The translations under genes were made by a program, and so were the position numbers. Shown one piece after another: positions 41,806 to 49,576 of a DNA stretch of 64,000 nucleotides. The stretch covers positions 244,937 to 308,936 of the forward strand of contig NZ_FOTB01000001.1 in NCBI RefSeq assembly GCF_900114445.1. Direction: 5' to 3'. A model generated the notes under the pieces. It did not search any database. It saw only the letters and a list, made by a program, of their open reading frames with translations, and was not told where the DNA came from. Source of the DNA: Salinicoccus halodurans. GTDB lineage: Bacteria; Bacillota; Bacilli; Staphylococcales; Salinicoccaceae. Positions within the stretch are counted from its first letter, which is position 1. Every line of letters begins with the position of its first letter.

Positions 41806-42621
41806 ATGGAAATTTACGAGTTTGGAAAACACCTGATCAACGACGCGGGTGTTTTTATCAGGAAAAGGATGCTGCAGGACTTCAAGGTCGATGCAAAACT
41901 GAACCCGAATGACCTGGTGACTGACGTTGACCATGAAACGGAAGCATTCATCTATGAACGGATTCTGGAGCGTTATCCGGATCACAGAATCATCGGTGAA
42001 GAGGGGCACGGAACTGACATTGAGGATACAGAAGGTGTCCTGTGGATTGTCGACCCGATTGACGGCACATTGAATTTCGTACATCAGCTCCAGAACTTTG
42101 CTGTTTCAATCGGTGTATATATCGATGGTGAACCCTATTGCGGCATGATCCTGGATGTCATGAATGATAATCTCTTCCATGCCAGGGCGGGAGAAGGTGC
42201 CTATAAGAATGATGTCCGTCTCAAACATGTTGCGGATACAAAACTGGCACAATCCCTGGTATGTGTAAATGCAAACTGGGTAGTCAAAGACCATATCGGA
42301 CAAACATTTACAAAAGTGGTCAAAGATGCCCGAAGTACGCGTTCCTACGGTTCTGCCGCCCTCGATCTGGCAAATACAGCCCAGGGCATCGTCAACGGGG
42401 CACTGTTCTTCCGGCTGCATCCATGGGATTATGCCGCGGGCATGATCATTTTAGCTGAAGCGGGAGGCCTCACAACAAATCTGCTCGGAGAGGAAATCGA
42501 TATTCTCAAAAAAGACAGTGTGCTTGCAGGGAACCCCAGCATTCACAAGGAACTGCAGCAATACTTCATCAATGATGATAAATTCGTCCGCAGTCACAGA
42601 AAAGCTCACGGTGAAAAATAA
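41806..42621 (+). CDS. suhB: inositol monophosphatase family protein (SuhB-like)
   Basis: Mg-dependent sugar/inositol phosphatase. 271 residues. Metal ligands in IIGEEGHG, WIVDPIDGTLNFVHQ and the late HPWDYAAGMIILAEAGG. ATG 41806 is chosen because TTGAGGTGG lies 5-9 bases upstream; an earlier in-frame start at 41773 lacks a site. Its 3' end overlaps the convergent zinc-ribbon ORF by 16 bp. Confidence 0.92.
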   Translation: MEIYEFGKHLINDAGVFIRKRMLQDFKVDAKLNPNDLVTDVDHETEAFIYERILERYPDHRIIGEEGHGTDIEDTEGVLWIVDPIDGTLNFVHQLQNFAVSIGVYIDGEPYCGMILDVMNDNLFHARAGEGAYKNDVRLKHVADTKLAQSLVCVNANWVVKDHIGQTFTKVVKDARSTRSYGSAALDLANTAQGIVNGALFFRLHPWDYAAGMIILAEAGGLTTNLLGEEIDILKKDSVLAGNPSIHKELQQYFINDDKFVRSHRKAHGEK

Positions 42622-42929
42622 TATATGCGTTCTTTATTGTCCAGCTTCCTGAAGTTGGACTTTATTATCTTCTGCAGCGTATATTCGCTGAGGTCGGTAT
42701 TGATATGATCTTTGATGTCCCGTCTGGTGTAGACTTCATCGGGTATGATCCTGCTGTACAGGGAGAAATATTCTTTAATCTGATTTTCAAGACCCACCAC
42801 GGCTCCGCAGGAGCTGCACATGAAAAGCCGGTTGCTCAGCATCTGCATGTCAAACGCGTGACAGTCGGCGCATTTCATACCTTTTTTCAGGCCGTCCATA
42901 TTCACAGTGTAATCCCTGTGTCTGTTCAA
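42606..42929 (-). CDS. C-terminal zinc-ribbon part of a split NERD-like gene
   Basis: An open frame of up to 107 codons (TTG-initiated as read alone) with a CxxC...CxxC zinc ribbon (MKCADCHAFDMQMLSNRLFMCSSC) and a C-terminal helical segment (RRDIKDHINTDLSEYTLQKII). Read upstream past the TTG it continues as KEPSPGFYKILNRHRDYTV, in register with the end of the preceding ORF if one A is added to an A8 tract at 42957-42964. It therefore looks like the 3' fragment of one gene rather than an independent gene; no ribosome binding site precedes it. Confidence 0.6.
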   Translation of the reverse strand: MNRHRDYTVNMDGLKKGMKCADCHAFDMQMLSNRLFMCSSCGAVVGLENQIKEYFSLYSRIIPDEVYTRRDIKDHINTDLSEYTLQKIIKSNFRKLDNKERIYYFSP

Positions 42930-43489
42930 AATTTTGTAGAAGCCGGGTGATGGTTCTTTTTTTTAATGACAGCGGAATGTTCGATGGCCTTTAAATAATA
43001 GGGCAGGTTTTTGGCGGCGAGGAACAGCTCCGATTGCCTGCCGTTCATTTTGAAGCCGCTGTTCATCATTACATATTTTAAAATGATCGGCCGCTGGAAT
43101 TTACCTTCATCGATGAGCTGTTCGCGGAACATCTCATATATACGCCCGCTCCTGTTCAAATCAAGCGCCGCCTCATGGTTTTCATGGCAGAGGATATTGA
43201 ATGGGTTGATATAATATTCGCCTTCCAGGTCATGCAGGACAAAGAGGTAATAGCAGTAATCTGTCACGATGAGCACGTTGACTATTTCATAATCGCTGTC
43301 GACCAGAATTTCGGTATGCCAGTGTATTTTCATGTTATGTGTTTTTATTTTGGCCAGTTCAATTTCGAATCTGGCTTCCAGTTTTTCCATGCGCTGCATT
43401 GCTTTGAATTCCTGTTTTTCGGTATCTGAGAAGGGGAGGCGGTTATAGAGGAATTCATATACTTTCAACTTTTCATCTTTATCTCTCAT
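42926..43489 (-). CDS. NERD-like domain protein, N-terminal part of a split gene
   Basis: 187 codons from ATG 43489, preceded by AGGAGTG. The middle (HTEILVDSDYEIVNVLIVTD then YYLFVLHDLEGEYYINPFN) resembles nuclease-related (NERD) domains, though the catalytic residues are not clear. The frame leaves the conserved register at an A8 tract (minus strand, 42957-42964) and stops shortly after as NHHPASTKF. Adding one A continues into the zinc-ribbon ORF, giving a ~300-residue NERD plus zinc-ribbon protein. Pseudogene, slippage-regulated gene or sequence error are all possible. Domain call is tentative. Confidence 0.6.
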   Translation of the reverse strand: MRDKDEKLKVYEFLYNRLPFSDTEKQEFKAMQRMEKLEARFEIELAKIKTHNMKIHWHTEILVDSDYEIVNVLIVTDYCYYLFVLHDLEGEYYINPFNILCHENHEAALDLNRSGRIYEMFREQLIDEGKFQRPIILKYVMMNSGFKMNGRQSELFLAAKNLPYYLKAIEHSAVIKKKNHHPASTKF

Positions 43490-43574
43490 TGCAATCACTC
43501 CTGTAAATTTGGTTACAGACATTGTTGACCGGAAGTGAATTTTGTGCAAAATGCAAAAGTTTGAAAATGGGTAT

Positions 43575-43622
43575 AAAAAAAGAAGGATTACCCGGAAACA
43601 GCACACTGTTTCCCGTAATCCT
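43575..43622 (-). terminator. ylaF terminator
   Basis: Long hairpin (AGGATTAC...GGAAACAG with CTGTTTCC...GTAATCCT, 43584-43622, CACA loop, small internal bulge); on the minus strand followed by TTC and seven T. Confidence 0.85.
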
Positions 43623-43657
43623 ACCCATCTGCGTCCAACTAATCAATATTTGTAATT

Positions 43658-43849
43658 TTACAGCCAGCCGTTCTCCCTGTACTTTTTCTTCAAAGTGAAA
43701 CCGGCCCCGAATATGGCGATGAAGACAACAACCGATAATACGGCCATCAGCGGCATACTTTCCGCGATGAATACAGAAAAAGCGATCATCATCAGAACAG
43801 CGAGTGTTGCAAGAACTGCAAAAATTGCTTTTGATTTCTTTTCAGCCAT
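43658..43849 (-). CDS. ylaF: DUF5325 family small membrane protein YlaF
   Basis: 63 residues with two hydrophobic helices (AIFAVLATLAVLMMIAFSVFIA and MAVLSVVVFIAIFGAGFTL) and charged ends. It matches DUF5325 in size and pattern and, as in Bacillus, lies next to and divergent from typA (ylaG). AAAGGATG precedes the ATG. Function unknown. Confidence 0.85.
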   Translation of the reverse strand: MAEKKSKAIFAVLATLAVLMMIAFSVFIAESMPLMAVLSVVVFIAIFGAGFTLKKKYRENGWL

Positions 43850-43937
43850 GGATACACATCCTTTTCGAACTGCTTTCAGGCGATATTATACCATAATTCT
43901 GCCGTCTTTAATATGGTATTTACTTCCTTTGCAGGGG

Positions 43938-43966
43938 TGTAAATATAGTGTGGATTATGATATAAT
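43938..43966 (+). promoter_or_regulatory. candidate typA promoter
   Basis: TGTAAA (43938-43943), 17-bp spacer, TATAAT (43961-43966) with an upstream TGA that fits an extended -10 (TGnTATAAT). Confidence 0.6.
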
Positions 43967-44012
43967 AGTTAAGTTATGAAAGAGTTATTCTAAAAACGAA
44001 GGGAAAGTCCTG

Positions 44013-45854
44013 ATGAATTCCAGAAATGATATCCGTAATATTGCAATTATCGCACACGTAGACCATGGTAAAACGACCCTTGTAGACGAGCTGCTCAAGC
44101 AGTCCGGTATGTTCCGTGAAAACGAGCATGTTGAAGACCGTGCAATGGACTCGAATGATATTGAGCGTGAGCGTGGTATTACAATCCTCGCAAAAAATAC
44201 AGCAATCAACTATAAAGATACGAGAATAAACATCCTGGATACGCCGGGACACGCGGACTTCGGCGGTGAAGTGGAGCGTATCATGAAAATGGTTGACGGT
44301 GTCATCCTCGTCGTTGATGCATATGAAGGTACTATGCCACAGACGCGTTTCGTACTGAAAAAAGCACTCGAGCAGAATTTGAAACCGCTTGTTGTACTGA
44401 ACAAGATCGATAAGCCTTCTGCCCGTCCGGAAGAGGTCGTTGATGAAGTACTGGAACTCTTCATCGAGCTCGATGCCAATGACGACCAGCTTGAATTCCC
44501 TGTTGCTTATGCTTCAGCTATCAGCGGCACTGCAAGCCTTGAGGCAGATAAACAAGATGAAAACATGGAGTCCATCTATGATATGATCATCGAGCATGTA
44601 CCGGCGCCTGTCGATAACAGTGACGAACCGCTGCAATTCCAGATTGCGCTTCTCGACTATAATGATTATGTAGGCCGTATCGGAATCGGACGTGTATTCC
44701 GCGGAGAAATCAAAGTCGGACAGCAGGTAGCACTCATGAAGAAGGACGGATCGGTCAAAAACTTCAGAGTGACGAAATTATTCGGTTTCTTCGGTCTGAA
44801 CAGACTGGAAATCGAAAGCGCCAAAGCCGGGGATCTGATTGCCGTCAGCGGCATGGAAGACATCAATGTCGGTGAAACGGTCACGCCGGTCGATCATCAG
44901 GAGGCACTGCCGGTGCTCCATATCGATGAACCGACATTGCAGATGACGTTCTCAGTCAACAACTCACCGTTTGCCGGCCGTGAAGGTAAATATGTTACAG
45001 CACGGCAAATAGAAGAGCGTCTTGCACAGCAGCTTGAAACAGACGTGTCATTACGCGTTGATGAGACGGACCGTCCAGATGCATGGAAAGTATCCGGACG
45101 CGGTGAACTCCACCTTTCCATCCTTGTCGAGAATATGAGACGTGAAGGCTTCGAACTACAGGTTTCAAAACCGGAAGTTATCATTAAAGAAATTGACGGT
45201 GTCAAATGTGAACCTTATGAACGCGTACAAGTCGATGTGCCTGAAGAGCACACAGGAAGTGTCATCGAGTCCTTGGGACAGAGAAAAGGCGAAATGATCG
45301 ACATGGTGAACACGGGGAACGGACAGACCCGTATCCAGTTCGACATCCCTGCCAGAGGCCTCATCGGCTATCGTACAGAGTTCATGTCCATGACACGCGG
45401 CTATGGTATAATGAACCATACATTCGAAGATTACCGTCCACTGTTCAAAGGACGCATCGGCAGCCGTCACAACGGTGTACTGGTTTCCATGGACAAAGGT
45501 GTCGCATCCACTTATGCGATCCTTCAGCTTGAAGACCGCGGTGAAAACTTCATGGAGCCGGGCACAGAAGTTTACGAAGGCATGATTGTCGGACAGAACA
45601 CACGTGATAACGACCTTACAGTCAACATTACAAAAGTGAAAGCTGCCAACAACATCCGTTCTGCAACAAAAGAGCAGACGTCGACGATGAAAAAACCGAG
45701 AATACTGACACTTGAAGAAGCGCTTGAATTCATCAATGATGACGAATTGGTGGAAGTTACACCGGAAACTGTGCGCCTGAGGAAACAGATTCTTGGAAAA
45801 AGCGAACGTGAAAAAGCGCAAAAGCAAAATAAGTTCAAACTTGAAGCGGAGTGA
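44013..45854 (+). CDS. typA: ribosome-associated translational GTPase TypA/BipA
   Basis: EF-G-like GTPase that acts in 50S assembly and stress adaptation. 613 residues. G1 [15 protein letters not shown], switch [20 protein letters not shown]3 [15 protein letters not shown]4 NKIDK, then translational domains II, III and V and the BipA-specific C-terminal domain ([18 protein letters not shown]). GAAGGGA precedes the ATG. Confidence 0.97.
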   Translation: MNSRNDIRNIAIIAHVDHGKTTLVDELLKQSGMFRENEHVEDRAMDSNDIERERGITILAKNTAINYKDTRINILDTPGHADFGGEVERIMKMVDGVILVVDAYEGTMPQTRFVLKKALEQNLKPLVVLNKIDKPSARPEEVVDEVLELFIELDANDDQLEFPVAYASAISGTASLEADKQDENMESIYDMIIEHVPAPVDNSDEPLQFQIALLDYNDYVGRIGIGRVFRGEIKVGQQVALMKKDGSVKNFRVTKLFGFFGLNRLEIESAKAGDLIAVSGMEDINVGETVTPVDHQEALPVLHIDEPTLQMTFSVNNSPFAGREGKYVTARQIEERLAQQLETDVSLRVDETDRPDAWKVSGRGELHLSILVENMRREGFELQVSKPEVIIKEIDGVKCEPYERVQVDVPEEHTGSVIESLGQRKGEMIDMVNTGNGQTRIQFDIPARGLIGYRTEFMSMTRGYGIMNHTFEDYRPLFKGRIGSRHNGVLVSMDKGVASTYAILQLEDRGENFMEPGTEVYEGMIVGQNTRDNDLTVNITKVKAANNIRSATKEQTSTMKKPRILTLEEALEFINDDELVEVTPETVRLRKQILGKSEREKAQKQNKFKLEAE

Positions 45855-45860
45855 GTATAA

Positions 45861-46208
45861 TTGTTTCTCCCAATCTTGATGAATGTCAACGTTACAGAAC
45901 GCCTGACATTTTTCGGCCGGATATATGGTCTTGATACCAATCCCCAGACAGGTATGTGGTATCTGTTCATCACAATTTTTCTGTTATGTATACTTGTGTA
46001 TGTTCTGGGATTTGCCAGGAAGATAAAGCTCTGGCAAAACGTAGTGATATACATTGTCATGTTCGTCGGCTGCATCATGCTGACATTCTTTGGAGCATTC
46101 CTGCCGGTGGCTGAAAGTCTGGCTGTTGCGGCTCTCTTCCTTGGACTTTACCGTTTCAGGCTTCATCAGGAGAGAAAAGCGGGAAACGTCAAAACCTCCA
46201 AAAAGTGA
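45861..46208 (+). CDS. ylaH: YlaH-like membrane protein
   Basis: 115 residues with three hydrophobic stretches: MWYLFITIFLLCILVYVLGFA, VVIYIVMFVGCIMLTFFGAF and a third near VAESLAVAALFLGLYRF. Matches the YlaH-like family, next to typA as in Bacillus. TTG 45861 is chosen because GGAG (45848-45851) is 9 bases upstream; the next ATG (45879) is too far. Function unknown. Confidence 0.85.
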   Translation: MFLPILMNVNVTERLTFFGRIYGLDTNPQTGMWYLFITIFLLCILVYVLGFARKIKLWQNVVIYIVMFVGCIMLTFFGAFLPVAESLAVAALFLGLYRFRLHQERKAGNVKTSKK

Positions 46209-46222
46209 TGCATTGATATGAA

Positions 46223-46260
46223 AAGGCACCCTGTCAAAACGACAGGGTGCCTTGTTTCGT
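46223..46260 (+). terminator. typA-ylaH terminator
   Basis: Perfect 13-bp stem (46223-46235 with 46241-46253, AGGCACCCTGTC core) with a 5-base loop, then GTTTCGTT. Confidence 0.82.
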
Positions 46261-46311
46261 TCAGGTGACTGATTCACAGGGGCAGCGCCTGCTGCAGAAT
46301 TTGACCGGATG

Positions 46312-46344
46312 AAAAAAGGGCAGTATCCAATCAGGATACTGCCC
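46312..46344 (-). terminator. terminator of the ylaL-like gene
   Basis: GGGCAGTATCC (46318-46328) and GGATACTGCCC (46334-46344), 11-bp perfect stem; on the minus strand followed by six T. Confidence 0.88.
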
Positions 46345-46366
46345 CAAGATTCCGGACCGATATGTA

Positions 46367-46849
46367 TCAGTCGAATTTGATGCCTGTTGCATGGATAAGC
46401 TTTTCACGGATTTCCCCGTTTTCTATAACAAGGATATCCACCATGCCGTCATCATAAAGACGTTTGCCTTCCCGGCTGAACTGGGCATAGATATTGCCGC
46501 GCTCACTGTATGGAAGGATGGTTGCGCCTTCGTCATGGGTGAAGGTGATCATTGCGTCTTCGCCGCGTTCCGGCTCTGTATATTCTAAAAATGGTTCCAG
46601 ACAGATGATGAATGTGCCTTCAAGCAGATCTTTGTTCTTGAATTTCTTCTCTGTCTTGAGTGTCGGCGGCTTTGAGGAGCCTTCGATGATCTGACGGTTC
46701 CATTCTTTGGAGTCTTCAAACCGGATTTCTTCATCGTCAGCTACTTTGGCAAGGACTTTCTCAAGGTCTTCTTTGCGGTCATCGAATATCCATGCGGAAG
46801 GGTCGAGTGTAATCTGGTATCGTACTTTCCCTAATATTTGTATAATCAT
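46367..46849 (-). CDS. YlaL-like protein of unknown function
   Basis: A 160-residue soluble protein (MIIQILGKVRYQITLDPSAW..., PFLEYTEPERGEDAMITF, ending LIHATGIKFD). Its place between ylaH and ylaN and its length match ylaL of Bacillus, so homology is likely. Some databases label the family peptidyl-prolyl isomerase-like, which the sequence alone does not support. AAGGAGAG precedes the ATG. Confidence 0.75.
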   Translation of the reverse strand: MIIQILGKVRYQITLDPSAWIFDDRKEDLEKVLAKVADDEEIRFEDSKEWNRQIIEGSSKPPTLKTEKKFKNKDLLEGTFIICLEPFLEYTEPERGEDAMITFTHDEGATILPYSERGNIYAQFSREGKRLYDDGMVDILVIENGEIREKLIHATGIKFD

Positions 46850-46996
46850 TATCTTCTCTCCTTACGCTATAATTATAACAGACTTGCAGATTGAAAATAA
46901 ATGACATTTACACTTTTCCGGGTTCTGTATTTACTTGCTTTTTTAGCTTCTGTGATATAGAATTTTATAGAGAGTTCCAGGAAAGGGGATATTTTC

Positions 46997-47284
46997 GTGT
47001 CCAGTAAAGAAGAATTAAGTAAACAGGCATATGAGCAGCTCGAGAAGGACGCGGAGAAGATTGTCCAGCTCATCGAGGTTCAGATGGACAATTTGACAAT
47101 GCCCCAGTGTCCTGTCTATGAAGAGGTTCTAGACACACAGATGTTCGGCCTGTCCAAAGAGGTACACTTCGCATCCAGGCTCGGATTGATCGACCCAGTA
47201 GTTGGCCATGAGCTTTTGGAGCGTCTTGAACAAGAAGTTTCGAAAGTACATGATGCATATATGAGAGATGAGAATAGAGTCTAA
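46997..47284 (+). CDS. ylaN: UPF0358 family protein YlaN
   Basis: 95 residues, all-helical ([52 protein letters not shown]). YlaN is linked to iron homeostasis and Fur in Bacillus and S. aureus. GTG start at 46997 with AAAGGGGA 8 bases upstream. The stop codon lies inside the left arm of the terminator that follows. Confidence 0.93.
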   Translation: MSSKEELSKQAYEQLEKDAEKIVQLIEVQMDNLTMPQCPVYEEVLDTQMFGLSKEVHFASRLGLIDPVVGHELLERLEQEVSKVHDAYMRDENRV

Positions 47285-47311
47285 AGAGATTTTGATCTTT
47301 AGACTTTTTTT
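47278..47311 (+). terminator. ylaN terminator overlapping its stop codon
   Basis: AGTCTAAAGA (47278-47287) and TCTTTAGACT (47296-47305), perfect 10-bp stem, then seven T. The TAA (47282-47284) is in the left arm. Confidence 0.9.
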
Positions 47312-47326
47312 AAATGAGGGATTAGT

Positions 47327-48520
47327 TTGACAATCATTAAGGACTTCTTCAATTACGTTAAAGTGTATTCTAAATATGTCGATTTCACAATTGTTATTAC
47401 ATATGTTCTGCTCAGTCTGATCGGCCTGACGATGATATACAGCGCCAGTATGGTCGTCGCCTCGAAAAGTGAAATAACCGGAGGGAATCCAAGCCATTAT
47501 TACGTCAGGCAGATGGTGTCAATGATCCTCGGATATGCCATCGTCTTCATCATGGCATATTTCATGTCCGGTGAATTTTTGAGGAATAAATACTTTCAGA
47601 TGCTTGCGACTGTGGCGATTCTTCTGCTGCTGATCATTACAGTGATTTTCGGTACGGAAGTGAATGGTGAGAAAAACTGGATCAGACTCGCCGGCTTCAA
47701 TTTTCAGACGTCCGAATTTTTCAAGATAGTGACGATACTTTATCTGTCCTATATATATGACCGCAAAAAAGACCGGCTGAAACGGCTGGAGTGGGGACAT
47801 CTTGCGCCGATCGGCTTTATCGGAATGTGTACGATGCTTGTCATCTCGAATGACTTCGGCACGGGTCTGGTAATCGTCGGAATTATTGCGGGTATCTTCA
47901 TCTATTCAGGTATCCCGCTGCGTTTCCTGCTGAAGGTCGGCACAGCACTTTCACTTGCTGCCGGCGCAGTGGGTGTGATCATCTATATGATCAAAGGGAG
48001 CATCCTCTCCCCACACCAGTCAGCGCGCATCGACACCTTCCTGCATCCTTTCAATGACCCGACAGGCACGGGGTATCAGCTTACCAATGCGCTGGTTTCC
48101 ATTTCGCACGGAGGAATTTTCGGAACCGGTCTCGGCAATGGTGTCATGAAACTCGGCTACCTTCCCGAACCGCACACAGACTTCATCTTTGCTGTCATCG
48201 CCGAAGAACTTGGCCTGATAGGAGTCGTTGCCATACTCATCCTGTATCTGGTCATTGTGATAAAAGCGCTGAGATATGCTGCGATTTCAAAGGATAAGTT
48301 TTACAGCCTGATCTGCATGGGTGTGGCAATATATATTACTTTCCAGCTGTTTATAAATCTTGGCGGCATTTCAAAACTAATTCCGCTGACCGGTGTGCCG
48401 CTCCCGCTCCTAAGCTATGGCGGTTCGTCATTCCTGAGTATTTCCATCGCGATCGGATTGCTGATCATATCAGCGAAACACGTCAAAAAGGAAAAGCTGG
48501 CAGAAAAGAAAAATGCATAG
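47327..48520 (+). CDS. ftsW: SEDS family peptidoglycan polymerase FtsW
   Basis: Lipid II glycosyltransferase of the division septum. 397 residues with about ten helices, IGLTMIYSASMV near the N-terminus and the family signature LTGVPLPLLSYGGSS near the C-terminus. TTG start at 47327, with GAGGG 6 bases upstream and no in-frame ATG nearby. Location before pyc matches Bacillus, where the gene is ftsW. Confidence 0.94.
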   Translation: MTIIKDFFNYVKVYSKYVDFTIVITYVLLSLIGLTMIYSASMVVASKSEITGGNPSHYYVRQMVSMILGYAIVFIMAYFMSGEFLRNKYFQMLATVAILLLLIITVIFGTEVNGEKNWIRLAGFNFQTSEFFKIVTILYLSYIYDRKKDRLKRLEWGHLAPIGFIGMCTMLVISNDFGTGLVIVGIIAGIFIYSGIPLRFLLKVGTALSLAAGAVGVIIYMIKGSILSPHQSARIDTFLHPFNDPTGTGYQLTNALVSISHGGIFGTGLGNGVMKLGYLPEPHTDFIFAVIAEELGLIGVVAILILYLVIVIKALRYAAISKDKFYSLICMGVAIYITFQLFINLGGISKLIPLTGVPLPLLSYGGSSFLSISIAIGLLIISAKHVKKEKLAEKKNA

Positions 48521-48544
48521 ACTCATATAATTGATAATTGAACG

Positions 48545-48573
48545 GACAGTCCATGTAATATGGGCTGTCTTTT
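48545..48573 (+). terminator. ftsW terminator
   Basis: GACAGTCCAT (48545-48554) pairs with ATGGGCTGTC (48560-48569, one G-T), 5-base loop, then TTTT. Confidence 0.75.
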
Positions 48574-48594
48574 ATCAGGAAGGGAAGTTTTACA

Positions 48595-49407
48595 GTGGGA
48601 ATTAGTGTACAGAATAAAAAACTCCTCGTTGATGATAAAGTGAAAGAAACGAATCTGGAGGCATTTGAAAGCATTTTTGTATACCGGAACAATGAGCATG
48701 CATTCCGCTTCATCAATATGAAAGATGCCGCAGGGCAGGTGGTGAATGTGGCTGTTGTTTCAAATGACAGACTTGTAGACGGGAAGTTTGCGAGGACCGC
48801 ACTTGCCCGGAAAATAATTCTGGACGAGGTCCAAAACCTGCTGAAGGAAGAATTTCATTTGAGGGATCGTTACCGGACAGATAAAAACACATTCAAATTG
48901 ACGGATACCTTTGATAAAGTGGCATCACAGGACAGCAGTTACGCCCCTCTGAAAACCCATGTTGAAATGATATCTTCTCTTGAAGGTGCGCTTGAGGATG
49001 CCTTCGGTATCTTGAAAAGCATGATGGACAAAATCAGTGAAGCCCGATCATTCGGTGACGGGGAGATATCGGAATTGCTCAAAGCCTACATACATTCCTA
49101 TGTATTCCCCCTTGAATATGAACTTCAGGTAAAAGGGTATCTCCTGGGCTCACTGTACTCGGAACTCCAGTCCGATCTCCATTCAAAGAAATTCAAATTA
49201 GGGCTGTTTGAAAAGAAACGTCTGAAAAAACATGTGGACATGATGGCGGGGCTGGATATGAAAAACACACCGTGGATATCCATTCTGGAGGAAAATCTGA
49301 AAAAGCCGCTGTCCCGTCATACGGATGATGAAAAAATGAAATCCACGCTGGAATCCCATTTACGTACACAGTCAAAAAAGAAAGCACACAGTATAATATG
49401 CAATTGA
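48595..49407 (+). CDS. 270-residue protein of unknown function
   Basis: A soluble, mostly helical protein. N-terminal ~70 residues look like a mixed alpha/beta region (VQNKKLLVDDKVKETNLEAF; FINMKDAAGQVVNVAVVSND), followed by long charged helices. No signal peptide, membrane segment or recognised motif. GTG 48595 follows GGAAGGGAAG. It has its own terminator pair (after ftsW and after itself), so it is probably transcribed separately. Not found at this place in Bacillus gene order. Confidence 0.8.
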   Translation: MGISVQNKKLLVDDKVKETNLEAFESIFVYRNNEHAFRFINMKDAAGQVVNVAVVSNDRLVDGKFARTALARKIILDEVQNLLKEEFHLRDRYRTDKNTFKLTDTFDKVASQDSSYAPLKTHVEMISSLEGALEDAFGILKSMMDKISEARSFGDGEISELLKAYIHSYVFPLEYELQVKGYLLGSLYSELQSDLHSKKFKLGLFEKKRLKKHVDMMAGLDMKNTPWISILEENLKKPLSRHTDDEKMKSTLESHLRTQSKKKAHSIICN

Positions 49408-49408
49408 C

Positions 49409-49436
49409 CCGCCTGTCCCTGAACAGGCGGTTTTTT
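49409..49436 (+). terminator. terminator after the 270-aa gene
   Basis: CCGCCTGT (49409-49416) and ACAGGCGG (49423-49430), 6-base loop, then six T. Confidence 0.92.
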
Positions 49437-49519
49437 ATTCACAAATGATCTTGAGCAGTGATACCGGACTTTTGGAAAACGTTTTCATTGGTAATAAGTA
49501 AAGAAAAGGCTGAATATTA

Positions 49520-49548
49520 TTGTATATATTCTGAATATTTATTATAAT
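49520..49548 (+). promoter_or_regulatory. pyc promoter
   Basis: TTGTAT (49520-49525), 17-bp spacer, perfect TATAAT (49543-49548), about 28 bases before the start codon. Confidence 0.7.
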
Positions 49549-49576
49549 AAGCTATTATGTGGAAAGGGGATTTTAT

